Assembly: GCA_946629065.1 (NCBI GenBank)
Contig: CAMOXK010000008.1
Span: 1 to 50,237, forward strand
DNA from: an uncultured Clostridia bacterium
GTDB lineage: Bacteria > Bacillota > Clostridia > Oscillospirales > Oscillospiraceae
DNA: 50,237 nt
Reading direction: 5' to 3'
Part shown: positions 1-7,564 of the stretch, one piece after another
How positions within the stretch are numbered: position 1 is the first letter of the stretch
Layout: each line of letters opens with the position of its first letter
Translations under genes and position numbers: made by a program
Notes under the pieces: generated by a model
Seen by the model: the letters and a program-made list of their open reading frames with translations, nothing else
What the model was told of the DNA's origin: nothing
Databases searched by the model: none

Positions 1-2034
1 GATGAGGCCGGTATGCAGAAGCTGTTCAAGCAGTTTTCCTTCCCTGGCGGCGTGCTCAGCCATTGCGCGCCGGAGACGCCGGGCTCCATCAACGAGGGCG
101 GCGAGTTGGGCTACGGCATCGCCCATGCCTTTGGTGCCGTGTTTGACAACCCCGGGCTGATCGCGGCGGTCACGGTTGGTGACGGCGAGGCCGAGACCGG
201 CCCCCTGGCCACCTCCTGGCAGTGCAACAAGTTCCTGAACCCCGCCACCGACGGCGCGGTCCTGCCCATCCTCCACCTGAATGGATACAAAATCGCGAAC
301 CCTACCGTGTTTGCGCGCATGTCCCGGGAAGAGATCACGGACTTCTTCCATGGATGCGGCTGGGAGCCCTATTTTGTGGAGGGCGATGATCCCATGCCCA
401 TGCACCGGCTCATGGCTGAGACCATGGACAAGGCCATAGAGAGCATCCAGGCGATCCAGAAGCATGCCCGGGAGACCGGTGACACCAGCCGTCCCCGTTG
501 GCCTATGATCGTGCTGCGTACCCCGAAGGGCTGGACCGGCCCCAAGATGGTAGATGGAAAGAGGATCGAGAATAACTTCCTGGCGCACCAGGTGCCGATC
601 TCCATGGAGAAGGGCGAGGAGCATCTTGCCCTGCTGGAGAACTGGCTGCGCAGCTATCATCCGGAAGAGCTCTTTGACGAGGAAGGACACCTCCTGCCTG
701 AGATTGCTTCCCTGGCACCGGAGGGCAACGCCCGTATCGGCGCCAACCCCCACGGAAACGGCGGCCTGCTGCTGCGGGATCTGCGGATGCCGGATTTCCG
801 GGATTACGCTTTTGAGATCTCCGAGCACGGTGAACGGGAAGGTCAGGATATGACGGAGCTGGGCAAGTTCGTGCGGGATATCCTTGTCTTGAACGCCGAA
901 AGCCGCAATTTCCGCGTGTTCGGCCCGGATGAGACCAATTCCAACCGCCTGAACGCGGTGTTCGAGGTAGAGAACCGCGCTTGGAACGCGGAGCGATATG
1001 ACACCGACGATCATCTGGCAGCCGACGGCCGCATCATGGATTCCATGCTCTCCGAGCATATGTGCGAGGGCTGGCTCGAGGGCTATCTGCTCACCGGCCG
1101 CCACGGCTTCTTTGCCACCTATGAGGCCTTTGCCCGCATCATCGACTCCATGGCTGCCCAGCATGCGAAGTGGCTCAAGGTCTGCAATCAGCTGCCCTGG
1201 CGGGAAGAGATCGCTTCCCTGAACCTGATCATGTGCTCCACGGTCTGGCAGCAGGATCACAACGGCTTCACACACCAGGATCCCGGCTTCATGGACCACA
1301 TTGCCAACAAGAAGGCCGACGTGGTCCGCCTGTATCTGCCGCCGGATGCCAACTGCCTGCTGAGCTGCTTTGATCACTGCATCCGCAGCCGCAACTATGT
1401 GAACGTCATCGTAGCAAGCAAGCATCCCCGTCCTCAATGGCTGAGCATGCCGGAGGCGATCAAGCATTGCACCCAGGGCATCGGCATCTGGGACTGGGCC
1501 AGCAACGACCAGGGACAGGAGCCGGATATCGTCTTTGCCTGCGCCGGCGAGACGCCAACGCTGGAAGCGCTGGCCGCGGTCTCCATCCTGAATAAGGAGC
1601 TTCCCGAGGTGAAGATCCGCTTTATCAACGTGGTGGACCTCTTCAAGCTGCAGCCTGCCAACGAGCATCCCCACGGCCTGACAGACGCGGAATATGACAT
1701 CCTCTTTACCCAGGACAAGCCTGTTATTTTCAACTTCCACGGCTACGCCTCCCTTGTGCATGAGCTGACCTATCGCCGCCATAACAACCGCCTCATGCAT
1801 GTGCGGGGCTATAAGGAAGAGGGCACCATCACAACACCCTTCGATGTGCGCGTGCAGAACGATGTGGACCGCTTCCACCTGGTGCAGGAGGCAATCAAGT
1901 ATCTGCCGCAGCTGGGCAATCGGGGCGCTTACCTGTATCAGAAGATGAGCGACGAGCTGGTGGAGCATAAGCAGTATATCCACGAGTACGGCCAGGATCT
2001 GCCGGAAGTAAGCAACTGGAAGTGGGAGGATTGA
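1..2034 (+). CDS. xfp: Phosphoketolase (xylulose-5-P/fructose-6-P), 5' end outside the window
   Basis: Thiamine-diphosphate enzyme that cleaves xylulose-5-P and/or fructose-6-P with phosphate to acetyl-P plus a triose or tetrose phosphate. The reading frame is open from base 1, so the gene begins upstream; 677 codons are visible against about 790 to 830 in the family. An internal ATG at 13 is not the start. Family signatures seen are the APETPGS and GELGY blocks, the ThDP-binding GDGEAETGP block near residue 60, the HLNGYKI block, [10 protein letters not shown], and a C-terminal block ending in a tryptophan-rich tail (SNWKWED). Whether it prefers X5P or F6P cannot be read from sequence. No following gene lies in the same operon. 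The family call is firm. Confidence 0.96.
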   Translation, partial: DEAGMQKLFKQFSFPGGVLSHCAPETPGSINEGGELGYGIAHAFGAVFDNPGLIAAVTVGDGEAETGPLATSWQCNKFLNPATDGAVLPILHLNGYKIANPTVFARMSREEITDFFHGCGWEPYFVEGDDPMPMHRLMAETMDKAIESIQAIQKHARETGDTSRPRWPMIVLRTPKGWTGPKMVDGKRIENNFLAHQVPISMEKGEEHLALLENWLRSYHPEELFDEEGHLLPEIASLAPEGNARIGANPHGNGGLLLRDLRMPDFRDYAFEISEHGEREGQDMTELGKFVRDILVLNAESRNFRVFGPDETNSNRLNAVFEVENRAWNAERYDTDDHLAADGRIMDSMLSEHMCEGWLEGYLLTGRHGFFATYEAFARIIDSMAAQHAKWLKVCNQLPWREEIASLNLIMCSTVWQQDHNGFTHQDPGFMDHIANKKADVVRLYLPPDANCLLSCFDHCIRSRNYVNVIVASKHPRPQWLSMPEAIKHCTQGIGIWDWASNDQGQEPDIVFACAGETPTLEALAAVSILNKELPEVKIRFINVVDLFKLQPANEHPHGLTDAEYDILFTQDKPVIFNFHGYASLVHELTYRRHNNRLMHVRGYKEEGTITTPFDVRVQNDVDRFHLVQEAIKYLPQLGNRGAYLYQKMSDELVEHKQYIHEYGQDLPEVSNWKWED

Positions 2035-2162
2035 TTCCGCTTTTCCCGACGCTTTCTCAGGAAGAATCCCGGAAAGCATAGGCCGAAACAATAAGCCGAA
2101 GATCACCGGTATCAGCGGATACGCAGGAAATCAAGTGCTTGCGGGTCCACTGGAAACAGAAA

Positions 2163-2193
2163 AACGCAGCCATGGCCTCGGCCCGGCTGCGTT
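2163..2193 (+). terminator. Hairpin, probable terminator of the phosphoketolase gene
   Basis: Inverted repeat AACGCAGCC (2163-2171) / GGCTGCGTT (2185-2193), followed by a T-rich but interrupted tract (cttctgcttctgg). It lies 129 nt past the stop codon, so it is a moderate candidate. Confidence 0.4.
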
Positions 2194-2360
2194 CTTCTGC
2201 TTCTGGCGAATCGTCCTCAAAGACGGAAAATGCTGTAACCCCGAAACAGTGTGGAAAGAGGGGAGCGCAGCATTGGAAACTTGTGGCATATAGATGCTGT
2301 TTCGAAAACAGCTTCCCTAAAAATGCAATTGCATCATAATCCTTTGCTGAAAAAGGATAA

Positions 2361-2404
2361 TACCCGGAAAGATGCCTGCTGGCGGCCTTCCGGGTACGTT
2401 TTTT
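2361..2404. terminator. Bidirectional intrinsic terminator
   Basis: Stem TACCCGGAA (2361-2369) / TTCCGGGTA (2388-2396), followed on the plus strand by CGTTTTTT. On the minus strand it is followed by a T-rich tract past the 361-aa gene, so it probably ends the minus-strand sigma operon. Confidence 0.6.
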
Positions 2405-2412
2405 GCGTGCAG

Positions 2413-3498
2413 TTAAAAGTGTATTTCGTAGTAATAAAAATGGCCGACTATGGGCTCCACATAATAACTGTTGTCGCCGCGTGGGTCTTGCCATGATTCT
2501 CTCCATAGATAGCCTTCGCCGGATTGCTGAAGTTTCTGCTCATATTCTTTTCCGTCCGATGGAGCAGGGCAACGCGCCGTCAGATCGTCAGACTCGGAAT
2601 AAAAAAAGCCCCAATAGGTAGTATGAGATCCAAAGCCGCTTCCTCCGCAGAAAAAGTCGATACAGGAGGCATCGAATTTGACTTCCTGGATGATGGGTTG
2701 ATTTTCGAGAATCGCATCATCCCGCTTTTTCACATACCGAAGAAGGAGTCCTTCGTGCTGCTTCACATATCGTAGTATTCGCTCTTTCTCGGGGAGGTCT
2801 TCCGGGTAGTAATCCACAATTTCGTATGCTTTGCCATTCATGAAGAGAAGTTCTCTGTCTTGCCAGGCAAGGCTTTCAAATTCTCCCCAGGGACCGGAAC
2901 GGAGCTCTTTTTGTGATTTCCGAAATTCGAAGGAGCCGATGCAAAAGCTCTTGTCAAAGCGGTAAACCACAAGTCGGGTCGAGCCGCCAAGCGCGCCTTG
3001 ATCGTCGTCTATGACTTCGGCGCAATAGACGGCATCGGGAGAGAGTTCACAGGCAAGCGTCATTCTCGCGCCGAAGCCAATGAATGGCAGGAAAAGAAGG
3101 ATCGGGAGAGTCAGAAAACCGGCCAGCACATAAAAGGGCACTTTCAGCAGCTTGCGCTCCACATACTCGCTTACGATCACAACAGACAGGACCGTCCAAG
3201 GAATGAATAAGAAGACCACGAGGAAGTCTTCCGTATAAAAGATGGCAAGCAGGACATTGATTTGATTCAAAAAGGGGCACAGGGATAGAAGGACAGCAGA
3301 GACTGCGCCGGCGGTCTTCTCTTCCCGGTGTAAGAGAAGGATTCCCAAGATGCCGTAAAGGAGCGTGGAAAGAACGGCAAAGTGCCTTCCGCTGTGAACC
3401 AACAATGTGTAGTCAAGGAGCTTGGAGATCAGACAGGTCCCGGGGAACAGAAAGGCTAGCAGAAAGAGCAGCGAGGCCGGGAAATCTTTTCGCCTCAT
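2413..3498 (-). CDS. Membrane protein of unknown function in an ECF sigma operon
   Basis: A 361-residue protein that I do not recognise. The N-terminal ~150 residues hold about four to five hydrophobic segments (for example near residues 8-27, 40-56, 85-115 and 122-142). The remaining ~210 residues are polar, rich in Tyr, Trp and acidic residues, and look like an exposed domain ending in YYYEIHF. The start is supported by AAGGAG about 6 nt upstream. It begins 3 nt after the anti-sigma stop and is last in a sigma / anti-sigma / membrane-protein operon, so it is plausibly a target or sensor of that system. No catalytic motif is visible. Confidence 0.75.
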   Translation of the reverse strand: MRRKDFPASLLFLLAFLFPGTCLISKLLDYTLLVHSGRHFAVLSTLLYGILGILLLHREEKTAGAVSAVLLSLCPFLNQINVLLAIFYTEDFLVVFLFIPWTVLSVVIVSEYVERKLLKVPFYVLAGFLTLPILLFLPFIGFGARMTLACELSPDAVYCAEVIDDDQGALGGSTRLVVYRFDKSFCIGSFEFRKSQKELRSGPWGEFESLAWQDRELLFMNGKAYEIVDYYPEDLPEKERILRYVKQHEGLLLRYVKKRDDAILENQPIIQEVKFDASCIDFFCGGSGFGSHTTYWGFFYSESDDLTARCPAPSDGKEYEQKLQQSGEGYLWRESWQDPRGDNSYYVEPIVGHFYYYEIHF

Positions 3499-3501
3499 GG
3501 T

Positions 3502-4107
3502 TCACTCCTTGCCAGAGAGACGGGCGTAGCGATCCGCAAGGAACGGAGAGAGAATGCAAAGGGCAATGCTCAATGCAATGCCGGCGAGAAATGGAGTTAC
3601 AGTGTGTGCAGTACCGCGAAATAGTCCGGAAAGAGCACTTTGATAGTGGTTGACAGCCCATAGGTCCCCCAGAAGAATAAAGACACTGGTGAAAAGCAGG
3701 GAGAAGCGGGAAAAGGCCTTGCGGCTGGGATAGAGGCGGAGGAAATACCAGTTTGCAAGGGACAGAAGATAGCCTGTCACAGGGATGAGAAGGGCGAAAG
3801 CCCATAGACCGTTGGTGGCGCCCTCCGGGGTGATACTCTCACGGAATACGCCGAAAACCAGCAGGGAAAAAGAGCAGTATAGCAGAACAGACTGCAGCAG
3901 CGAGGCTTTCCATTGATTGACACGGGTAAGTGGGGCCGGTGGTGATATTGGCTCTTCCGCAACTGGCGAGACGTCCCGCAATTCTTTCAGGGCTTCTCTG
4001 CAGGCCTGACAGCTATTCAGATGCTCCTCCACCAGCGTTTTGCTTTCTTTGCTGCAGCAATCATCGGCATAGAGGATCAGCAGATCCCGGATCACTTCAC
4101 AATGCAT
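3502..4107 (-). CDS. Zinc-finger (zf-HC2) membrane anti-sigma factor
   Basis: The first 40 residues match the anti-sigma zinc-finger pattern, with His29-x3-Cys33-x2-Cys36 and additional Cys3/Cys17/Cys18. The rest, to residue 201, contains about four transmembrane segments (near residues 68-88, 100-125, 140-160 and 170-192). Its start overlaps the end of the sigma-factor gene by 11 bp, the usual translational coupling of an ECF sigma with its own inhibitor. It would hold the sigma factor at the membrane until an unknown signal releases it. No regulated-proteolysis (RseP) site can be assigned by eye. Confidence 0.85.
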   Translation of the reverse strand: MHCEVIRDLLILYADDCCSKESKTLVEEHLNSCQACREALKELRDVSPVAEEPISPPAPLTRVNQWKASLLQSVLLYCSFSLLVFGVFRESITPEGATNGLWAFALLIPVTGYLLSLANWYFLRLYPSRKAFSRFSLLFTSVFILLGDLWAVNHYQSALSGLFRGTAHTVTPFLAGIALSIALCILSPFLADRYARLSGKE

Positions 4108-4585
4108 GTTTATCCCTCAGCTTTCCTTTCAGTTTTTGCTTAGCACGGAAGAAGGTGACTCTTGCCCAACTTTCGCTTTTGCCGAAAAGCGTGCTGATCT
4201 CTACAAAGGAGAGATTGGCGAAGACCGAGAGCAGAAAGACTTCCTTATAGGGCTCCTCCAATTCGTGAAGCCTGGCAAAGGTCTCTTTTGACAGCTCTTT
4301 TCGGATCAGGGCGTCGGCCAGATCTGGAGAGGAGTCTGCGGCGTTTTCGTCCAAGGGACCGTATTTCTGACTATCCCGATACCAGGTATAGAAGGTGTTT
4401 TTCGCGATCTGACAGAGCCAGACAGAGACTCGCTCAGGGTCATAGAGCTGGCTTAGGTTCATGTAAGCCCGATAAAAGGTCTCCTGGGTTAGTTCCTCTG
4501 CAAGGCTAGGATCCTGGCAGAGCTTTGACAGGTATTTCAAGATGAAATCATAGTTTTCCGAAAACAGTTGTTCGAAATCCGCCAC
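4097..4585 (-). CDS. ECF-type RNA polymerase sigma factor
   Basis: A 162-residue sigma-70 family protein of group-4 size. Region 2 lies at about residues 10-75, with the AEELTQETFYRAY block and a Trp/Tyr-rich promoter-melting segment (VSVWLCQIAKNTFYTWYRD). Region 4 lies at about 100-155, with a helix-turn-helix ending SESWARVTFFRAKQKLK. The start ATG is preceded by GGGAGG. It is first in a three-gene minus-strand operon with its anti-sigma factor. The regulon is unknown; autoregulation would be typical of the family, but I could not identify its promoter with confidence. Confidence 0.92.
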   Translation of the reverse strand: MADFEQLFSENYDFILKYLSKLCQDPSLAEELTQETFYRAYMNLSQLYDPERVSVWLCQIAKNTFYTWYRDSQKYGPLDENAADSSPDLADALIRKELSKETFARLHELEEPYKEVFLLSVFANLSFVEISTLFGKSESWARVTFFRAKQKLKGKLRDKHAL

Positions 4586-4738
4586 ATACTCACCTCCCTT
4601 CGTATATATGATCGGAAAAGAAGTAAAACGTTACAAAGAAAAAGATTATTCTTGCAGTTATAGTTTACAACATCGGTTGATTGCTTTTCAATAGAATTAT
4701 TAGACAATGAAATAGGGGAACAGCGGGTCAAAAACGGC

Positions 4739-4767
4739 TTGAACGATATGTGACTGTGTGATAGACT
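4739..4767 (+). promoter_or_regulatory. Sigma-A-like promoter of the Cof-type phosphatase gene
   Basis: TTGAAC (4739-4744), 17-bp spacer, TAGACT (4762-4767), about 45 nt ahead of the start codon. Confidence 0.55.
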
Positions 4768-4812
4768 GTCAAGCAGACCAAAATACCTGCTTGATAAGGA
4801 GAATCATTTCGA

Positions 4813-5652
4813 ATGAAGTTTGAGAATACAGCGATCCTGACCGATCTGGACGGTACACTGTTCAACAGCCAGGGCATCGTTTCTGAGGAGGATCGGGCGG
4901 CGATTGCCGATTATATCGCGCAGGGCGGCCTTTTTGGCGTTGCTACCGGGAGAGAGCCTCATAACGCGAGATTACATCTGCCGGAGCTGCCGATGAACGC
5001 GCCGTCCATTGTCTTAAACGGCGCTGCGGTCTACGATTTTCAGGAGGAGCGCTATCTCAGCACGGTCCTGATGGACATGGAAGCCGCTTTGCAGGTACTG
5101 GCACATTGCCGGCAGCTGCAGCTGCCGCTGGATGTGCAAATCTACACAACAGAGGGGATCTTCTATGCCACACCTCTGGAGACGGCGGACCCGGGCTTTC
5201 TGCGGATCCACCAGCCGACTGTCTATCTTCCGTTGGAGGAACTGACGAAGAAAGACTGGATAAAGGTGGTGCTCCTGGAGCGGGAGAAGGATGCGTTGCG
5301 ATCCATGGTTGCTTTTTTGCAGTCATCCGGTCTTGACAAGCGGATCAGCCTGGTGGAAGGAACCACGGATGTGGTCAATATCGGGAAGTACCAGGAGCTG
5401 CTGCCGGCCAATATCAACAAGGGGACCGGGATCGCGCTGGTCCATCAGCTTCCGGCCTATGCCCAGCGCCGGATCTTTGCCGTTGGGGATTACTGGAACG
5501 ATATGGAATTGCTGCAGGCGGCGGAAATCCCCTGCGCACCGGACAATGCCATCTCTGAAGTGAAAGCTATCAGCAGGTATATTCTCCCGTCTCACAATGA
5601 CAGCCCCATGGCCTGGCTGATCAGACAGGTGATCCCAGGGGCGGAGGACTGA
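4813..5652 (+). CDS. Cof-type HAD-superfamily phosphatase
   Basis: A 279-residue cytosolic HAD-IIB hydrolase. Motif I is the DLDGTLF block at about residues 11-17 (nucleophile Asp11, acid/base Asp13). The IIB cap domain is in the middle, and motif IV is GDYWNDME near residue 225. The family dephosphorylates sugar phosphates, nucleotides or cofactors with loose specificity, so the substrate cannot be named. AAGGAG lies 11 nt ahead of the start. It is a monocistronic gene with its own promoter. It lies just upstream of the ribozyme-controlled amino-sugar operon, and a role on hexosamine phosphates is possible but unsupported. Confidence 0.9.
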   Translation: MKFENTAILTDLDGTLFNSQGIVSEEDRAAIADYIAQGGLFGVATGREPHNARLHLPELPMNAPSIVLNGAAVYDFQEERYLSTVLMDMEAALQVLAHCRQLQLPLDVQIYTTEGIFYATPLETADPGFLRIHQPTVYLPLEELTKKDWIKVVLLEREKDALRSMVAFLQSSGLDKRISLVEGTTDVVNIGKYQELLPANINKGTGIALVHQLPAYAQRRIFAVGDYWNDMELLQAAEIPCAPDNAISEVKAISRYILPSHNDSPMAWLIRQVIPGAED

Positions 5653-5714
5653 CAGAAGGAAGGAACGGCAGTGCTTTCCACTTTAGCAAGCTGTTGTATA
5701 GATTCGTTTTTTTC

Positions 5715-5744
5715 TTGACGATACATGAGCTTTTGTTATATAAT
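5715..5744 (+). promoter_or_regulatory. Sigma-A promoter of the ribozyme / nagB-glmM operon
   Basis: TTGACG (5715-5720), 18-bp spacer, perfect TATAAT (5739-5744). Predicted transcription start is about 5751, 85 nt ahead of the predicted ribozyme cleavage site. This is one of the strongest promoters in the window by consensus match. Confidence 0.8.
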
Positions 5745-5748
5745 AAAA

Positions 5749-5784
5749 GGGTGGGTCATGAAGTTTGAGCTTTCGAACCCGCCC
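5749..5784 (+). promoter_or_regulatory. 5'-terminal leader hairpin ahead of the ribozyme
   Basis: GGGTGGGT (5749-5756) pairs with ACCCGCCC (5777-5784), eight pairs including one G-U, with a 20-nt loop. It would sit at the extreme 5' end of the transcript, just upstream of the glmS ribozyme. It may shield the 5' end or be the piece released on self-cleavage. Confidence 0.5.
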
Positions 5785-5830
5785 ACAATAGTAAAACAGC
5801 CCGAGATCTGTGCACGAGGAGCAGATGGTC

Positions 5831-6030
5831 TGTTAGCGCCTGGCCCGTAACAGGGTGACGAGGAATGGCAGTTGTCGAAAGACTCGGCGGATGCTGCCAC
5901 GGCGGCCGGAAGCCTCTTTTTCCAAAACGGAAAAGGCGGACAGCGGCGGTGCGTCGTCAGAGAGAAGGAAAAAGCGGAATCAAAACCGTAACAGAGCTTC
6001 TCTTATCACGAATCATGATCTCTTCGTGAC
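5831..6030 (+). ncRNA. glmS-type self-cleaving ribozyme (GlcN6P-responsive) in the 5' leader of a nagB operon
   Basis: The conserved core is visible in order. The cleavage-site block AGCGCC is at 5835-5840 (predicted cut between A5835 and G5836). A very short P1 follows (CCC / GGG, 5843-5854), then TGACGAGG. P2 is GGCAG (5867-5871) / CTGCC (5894-5898), enclosing TCGA and CTCGGCGGATG. Next come a P3-side hairpin (GCC...TTTTCC / GGAAAAGGC, about 5911-5937) and P4 GAGAAG (5962-5967) / CTTCTC (5997-6002), with a CGG / CCG subhairpin. The 3' signature ATCAC...ATGATC is at 6005-6020. glmS ribozymes use GlcN6P as cofactor to cut the leader and destabilise the mRNA. The unusual point is the downstream gene, which is nagB-like and not glmS. 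Confidence 0.93.
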
Positions 6031-6107
6031 ACATCTTTTTTCATTCCGCCAGTTTTGGCTTGTGTCAGCGAAGGATAATCCAAATGAAGATAAGGAGTAA
6101 GAAACAT

Positions 6108-6899
6108 ATGCGCGTTGTTATTCAGGACGATTATAATAAAATGAGCAAATGGGCAGCGGATTACATTGCTGCCAAAATCAAGGCTCACAAGGAAGACCGG
6201 CCCTTCGTCTTGGGGCTGCCCACCGGTTCCAGCCCCATCGGCGTATACAAGGAGCTAGCCCGCATGAATCAGGCGGGAGAACTTTCCTTCGCCAATGTGG
6301 TGACCTTCAATATGGATGAGTACCTGGGGCTGCCCCATGAGCACGACCAGAGCTATTGGTACTTCATGCACGACAATTTCTTCGATCATCTGGTGGACAT
6401 GAAGCCGGAGAACATCAACATTCTCAATGGCATGACCGACGATCCGGAAGGGGAGTGCGCCCGCTACGAGGAGAAGATCGCCTCCTACGGCGGCATTGAT
6501 CTCTTCATGGGTGGTATCGGTGTGGACGGGCACATCGCCTTCAATGAGCCCTACACCTCCCTCCGCTCCAGAACCGGCGTCCGTAACCTGACCACCGATA
6601 CCCGCATCGTAAACTCCCGCTTCTTCGGCAATGATCCGGAAGCAGTGCCCAGCCAGGCCCTGTCCGTGGGCGTCGGCACGGTGTTCGATTCCAAAGAGGT
6701 CCTGATCCTCATCAATGGCCACAATAAGGCCCGCGCTTTGGCTGCCACCGTGGAAGGCTCCGTCAGCCAGAAGTGGACCTGCAGTGCGCTGCAGATGCAC
6801 AACGGCGCCATCATCGCCTGCGATGAGGCCGCCTGCGGAGAGCTGACCGTGGACACCTACAAGTACTTCCTGGACATCGAGAAGAAGGAGAGACTGTAA
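6108..6899 (+). CDS. nagB: Glucosamine-6-phosphate deaminase-family enzyme (NagB-like), probably biosynthetic
   Basis: A 263-residue NagB-type isomerase/aminase interconverting GlcN6P with fructose-6-P plus NH3. E. coli catalytic residues are conserved: Asp72 = Asp70 (FNMDEY), Asp141 = Asp140, His143 = His142, Glu148 = Glu147 (DGHIAFNEP). The GlcNAc6P allosteric pocket is altered: Arg158 is Gly157, Ser151 is Thr150 and Lys160 is Arg159. The start is ATG 6108 because AAGGAG (6092-6097) is 10 nt upstream. It lies behind a GlcN6P-sensing ribozyme and 1 nt before a GlmU-like gene, with glmM next and no nagA or sugar transporter nearby. I infer that it makes GlcN6P in place of GlmS. The family call is firm; the reaction direction is inference. 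Confidence 0.93.
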   Translation: MRVVIQDDYNKMSKWAADYIAAKIKAHKEDRPFVLGLPTGSSPIGVYKELARMNQAGELSFANVVTFNMDEYLGLPHEHDQSYWYFMHDNFFDHLVDMKPENINILNGMTDDPEGECARYEEKIASYGGIDLFMGGIGVDGHIAFNEPYTSLRSRTGVRNLTTDTRIVNSRFFGNDPEAVPSQALSVGVGTVFDSKEVLILINGHNKARALAATVEGSVSQKWTCSALQMHNGAIIACDEAACGELTVDTYKYFLDIEKKERL

Positions 6900-6900
6900 G

Positions 6901-7563
6901 ATGCTGACAATCAAAGATCTCTATGATCTGGACCATACCCTGGCGGCTGATTATCTGCGTCAGTTTACCTATCCCTGGGAAGCGCTGAAGGGCATTAAGG
7001 AGATGATCCTGGCCCTCGGCCCCACGCTGGGAGAGGACTACGAGGAAGTGCAGCCCAATGTCTGGGTTCACAAGACCGCAAAGGTCTTTCCCTCCGCTTA
7101 TCTGGGCGCTCCCTGCATCATCGGACCCAACACCGAGGTGCGCCACTGCGCCTTTATCCGCGGCTCCGCTCTGGTGGGCGCTGACTGTGTGGTTGGCAAC
7201 AGCGTGGAACTGAAAAATGTGATCCTTTTCGACCATGTGCAGACTCCGCACTATAATTACGTTGGCGACAGCATCCTGGGCTATTACAGCCATATGGGCG
7301 CCGGATCCATTACCAGCAATGTGAAATCCGACAAGAAGCTGGTGGTGGTCCACAACGGCACCGAGCAGATGGAGACAGGCGTGAAGAAGTTCGGCGCCAT
7401 GCTGGGCGATTACGTGGAAGTCGGCTGCAACGCCGTCTGCAATCCCGGTACGATGATCGGCCGCCACTCCAACATCTATCCTACCTCCTGCGTGAGGGGT
7501 GTCGTTCCGGCCAATGCCATCTGGAAGGATAACGGCGTTGTTGTATTGAAGGAGGAGCGTTAA
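6901..7563 (+). CDS. Left-handed beta-helix acetyltransferase resembling the GlmU C-terminal domain
   Basis: A 220-residue protein. After a helical N-terminal ~45 residues it shows hexapeptide-repeat character (residues ~60-205). GlmU-like landmarks are the VGNSVELKN block (98-106), His117 in HYNYVGD at the position of the GlmU catalytic His (GHLTYLGD in E. coli), and GAGSITSN (133-140) matching GAGTITCN. The N-terminal uridylyltransferase (nucleotidyltransferase) domain of GlmU is absent. It would acetylate GlcN-1-P from acetyl-CoA to GlcNAc-1-P, between GlmM and a separate uridylyltransferase. It lies 1 nt after nagB and 1 nt before glmM. A different acyl acceptor is possible, but the neighbours make GlcN-1-P most likely. 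Confidence 0.82.
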   Translation: MLTIKDLYDLDHTLAADYLRQFTYPWEALKGIKEMILALGPTLGEDYEEVQPNVWVHKTAKVFPSAYLGAPCIIGPNTEVRHCAFIRGSALVGADCVVGNSVELKNVILFDHVQTPHYNYVGDSILGYYSHMGAGSITSNVKSDKKLVVVHNGTEQMETGVKKFGAMLGDYVEVGCNAVCNPGTMIGRHSNIYPTSCVRGVVPANAIWKDNGVVVLKEER

Positions 7564-7564
7564 C

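Larger units (their letters stand above)
2035..2412. other. Intergenic region between convergent genes with two hairpins
   Basis: This 378-nt stretch separates the phosphoketolase gene from the 3' end of the minus-strand sigma-factor operon. It holds a terminator-like hairpin at 2163-2193 and a second at 2361-2396. Between them lies an A/T-rich stretch with a small hairpin (GCTGTTT / AAACAGC near 2295-2312). I see no convincing gene, and no RNA family that I recognise. Confidence 0.5.

Noticed and set aside
2057-2506. 149-codon open frame on the minus strand in the spacer after the phosphoketolase gene
   Set aside because: It overlaps the end of the 361-aa gene in another frame, crosses two terminator-like hairpins, has no good ribosome site and shows no domain.
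6108-6899. Purely catabolic role for the NagB-like enzyme
   Set aside because: Cannot be excluded, but no nagA or amino-sugar uptake gene is present, glmM and an acetyltransferase follow, and a GlcN6P-triggered off-switch would oppose catabolism.
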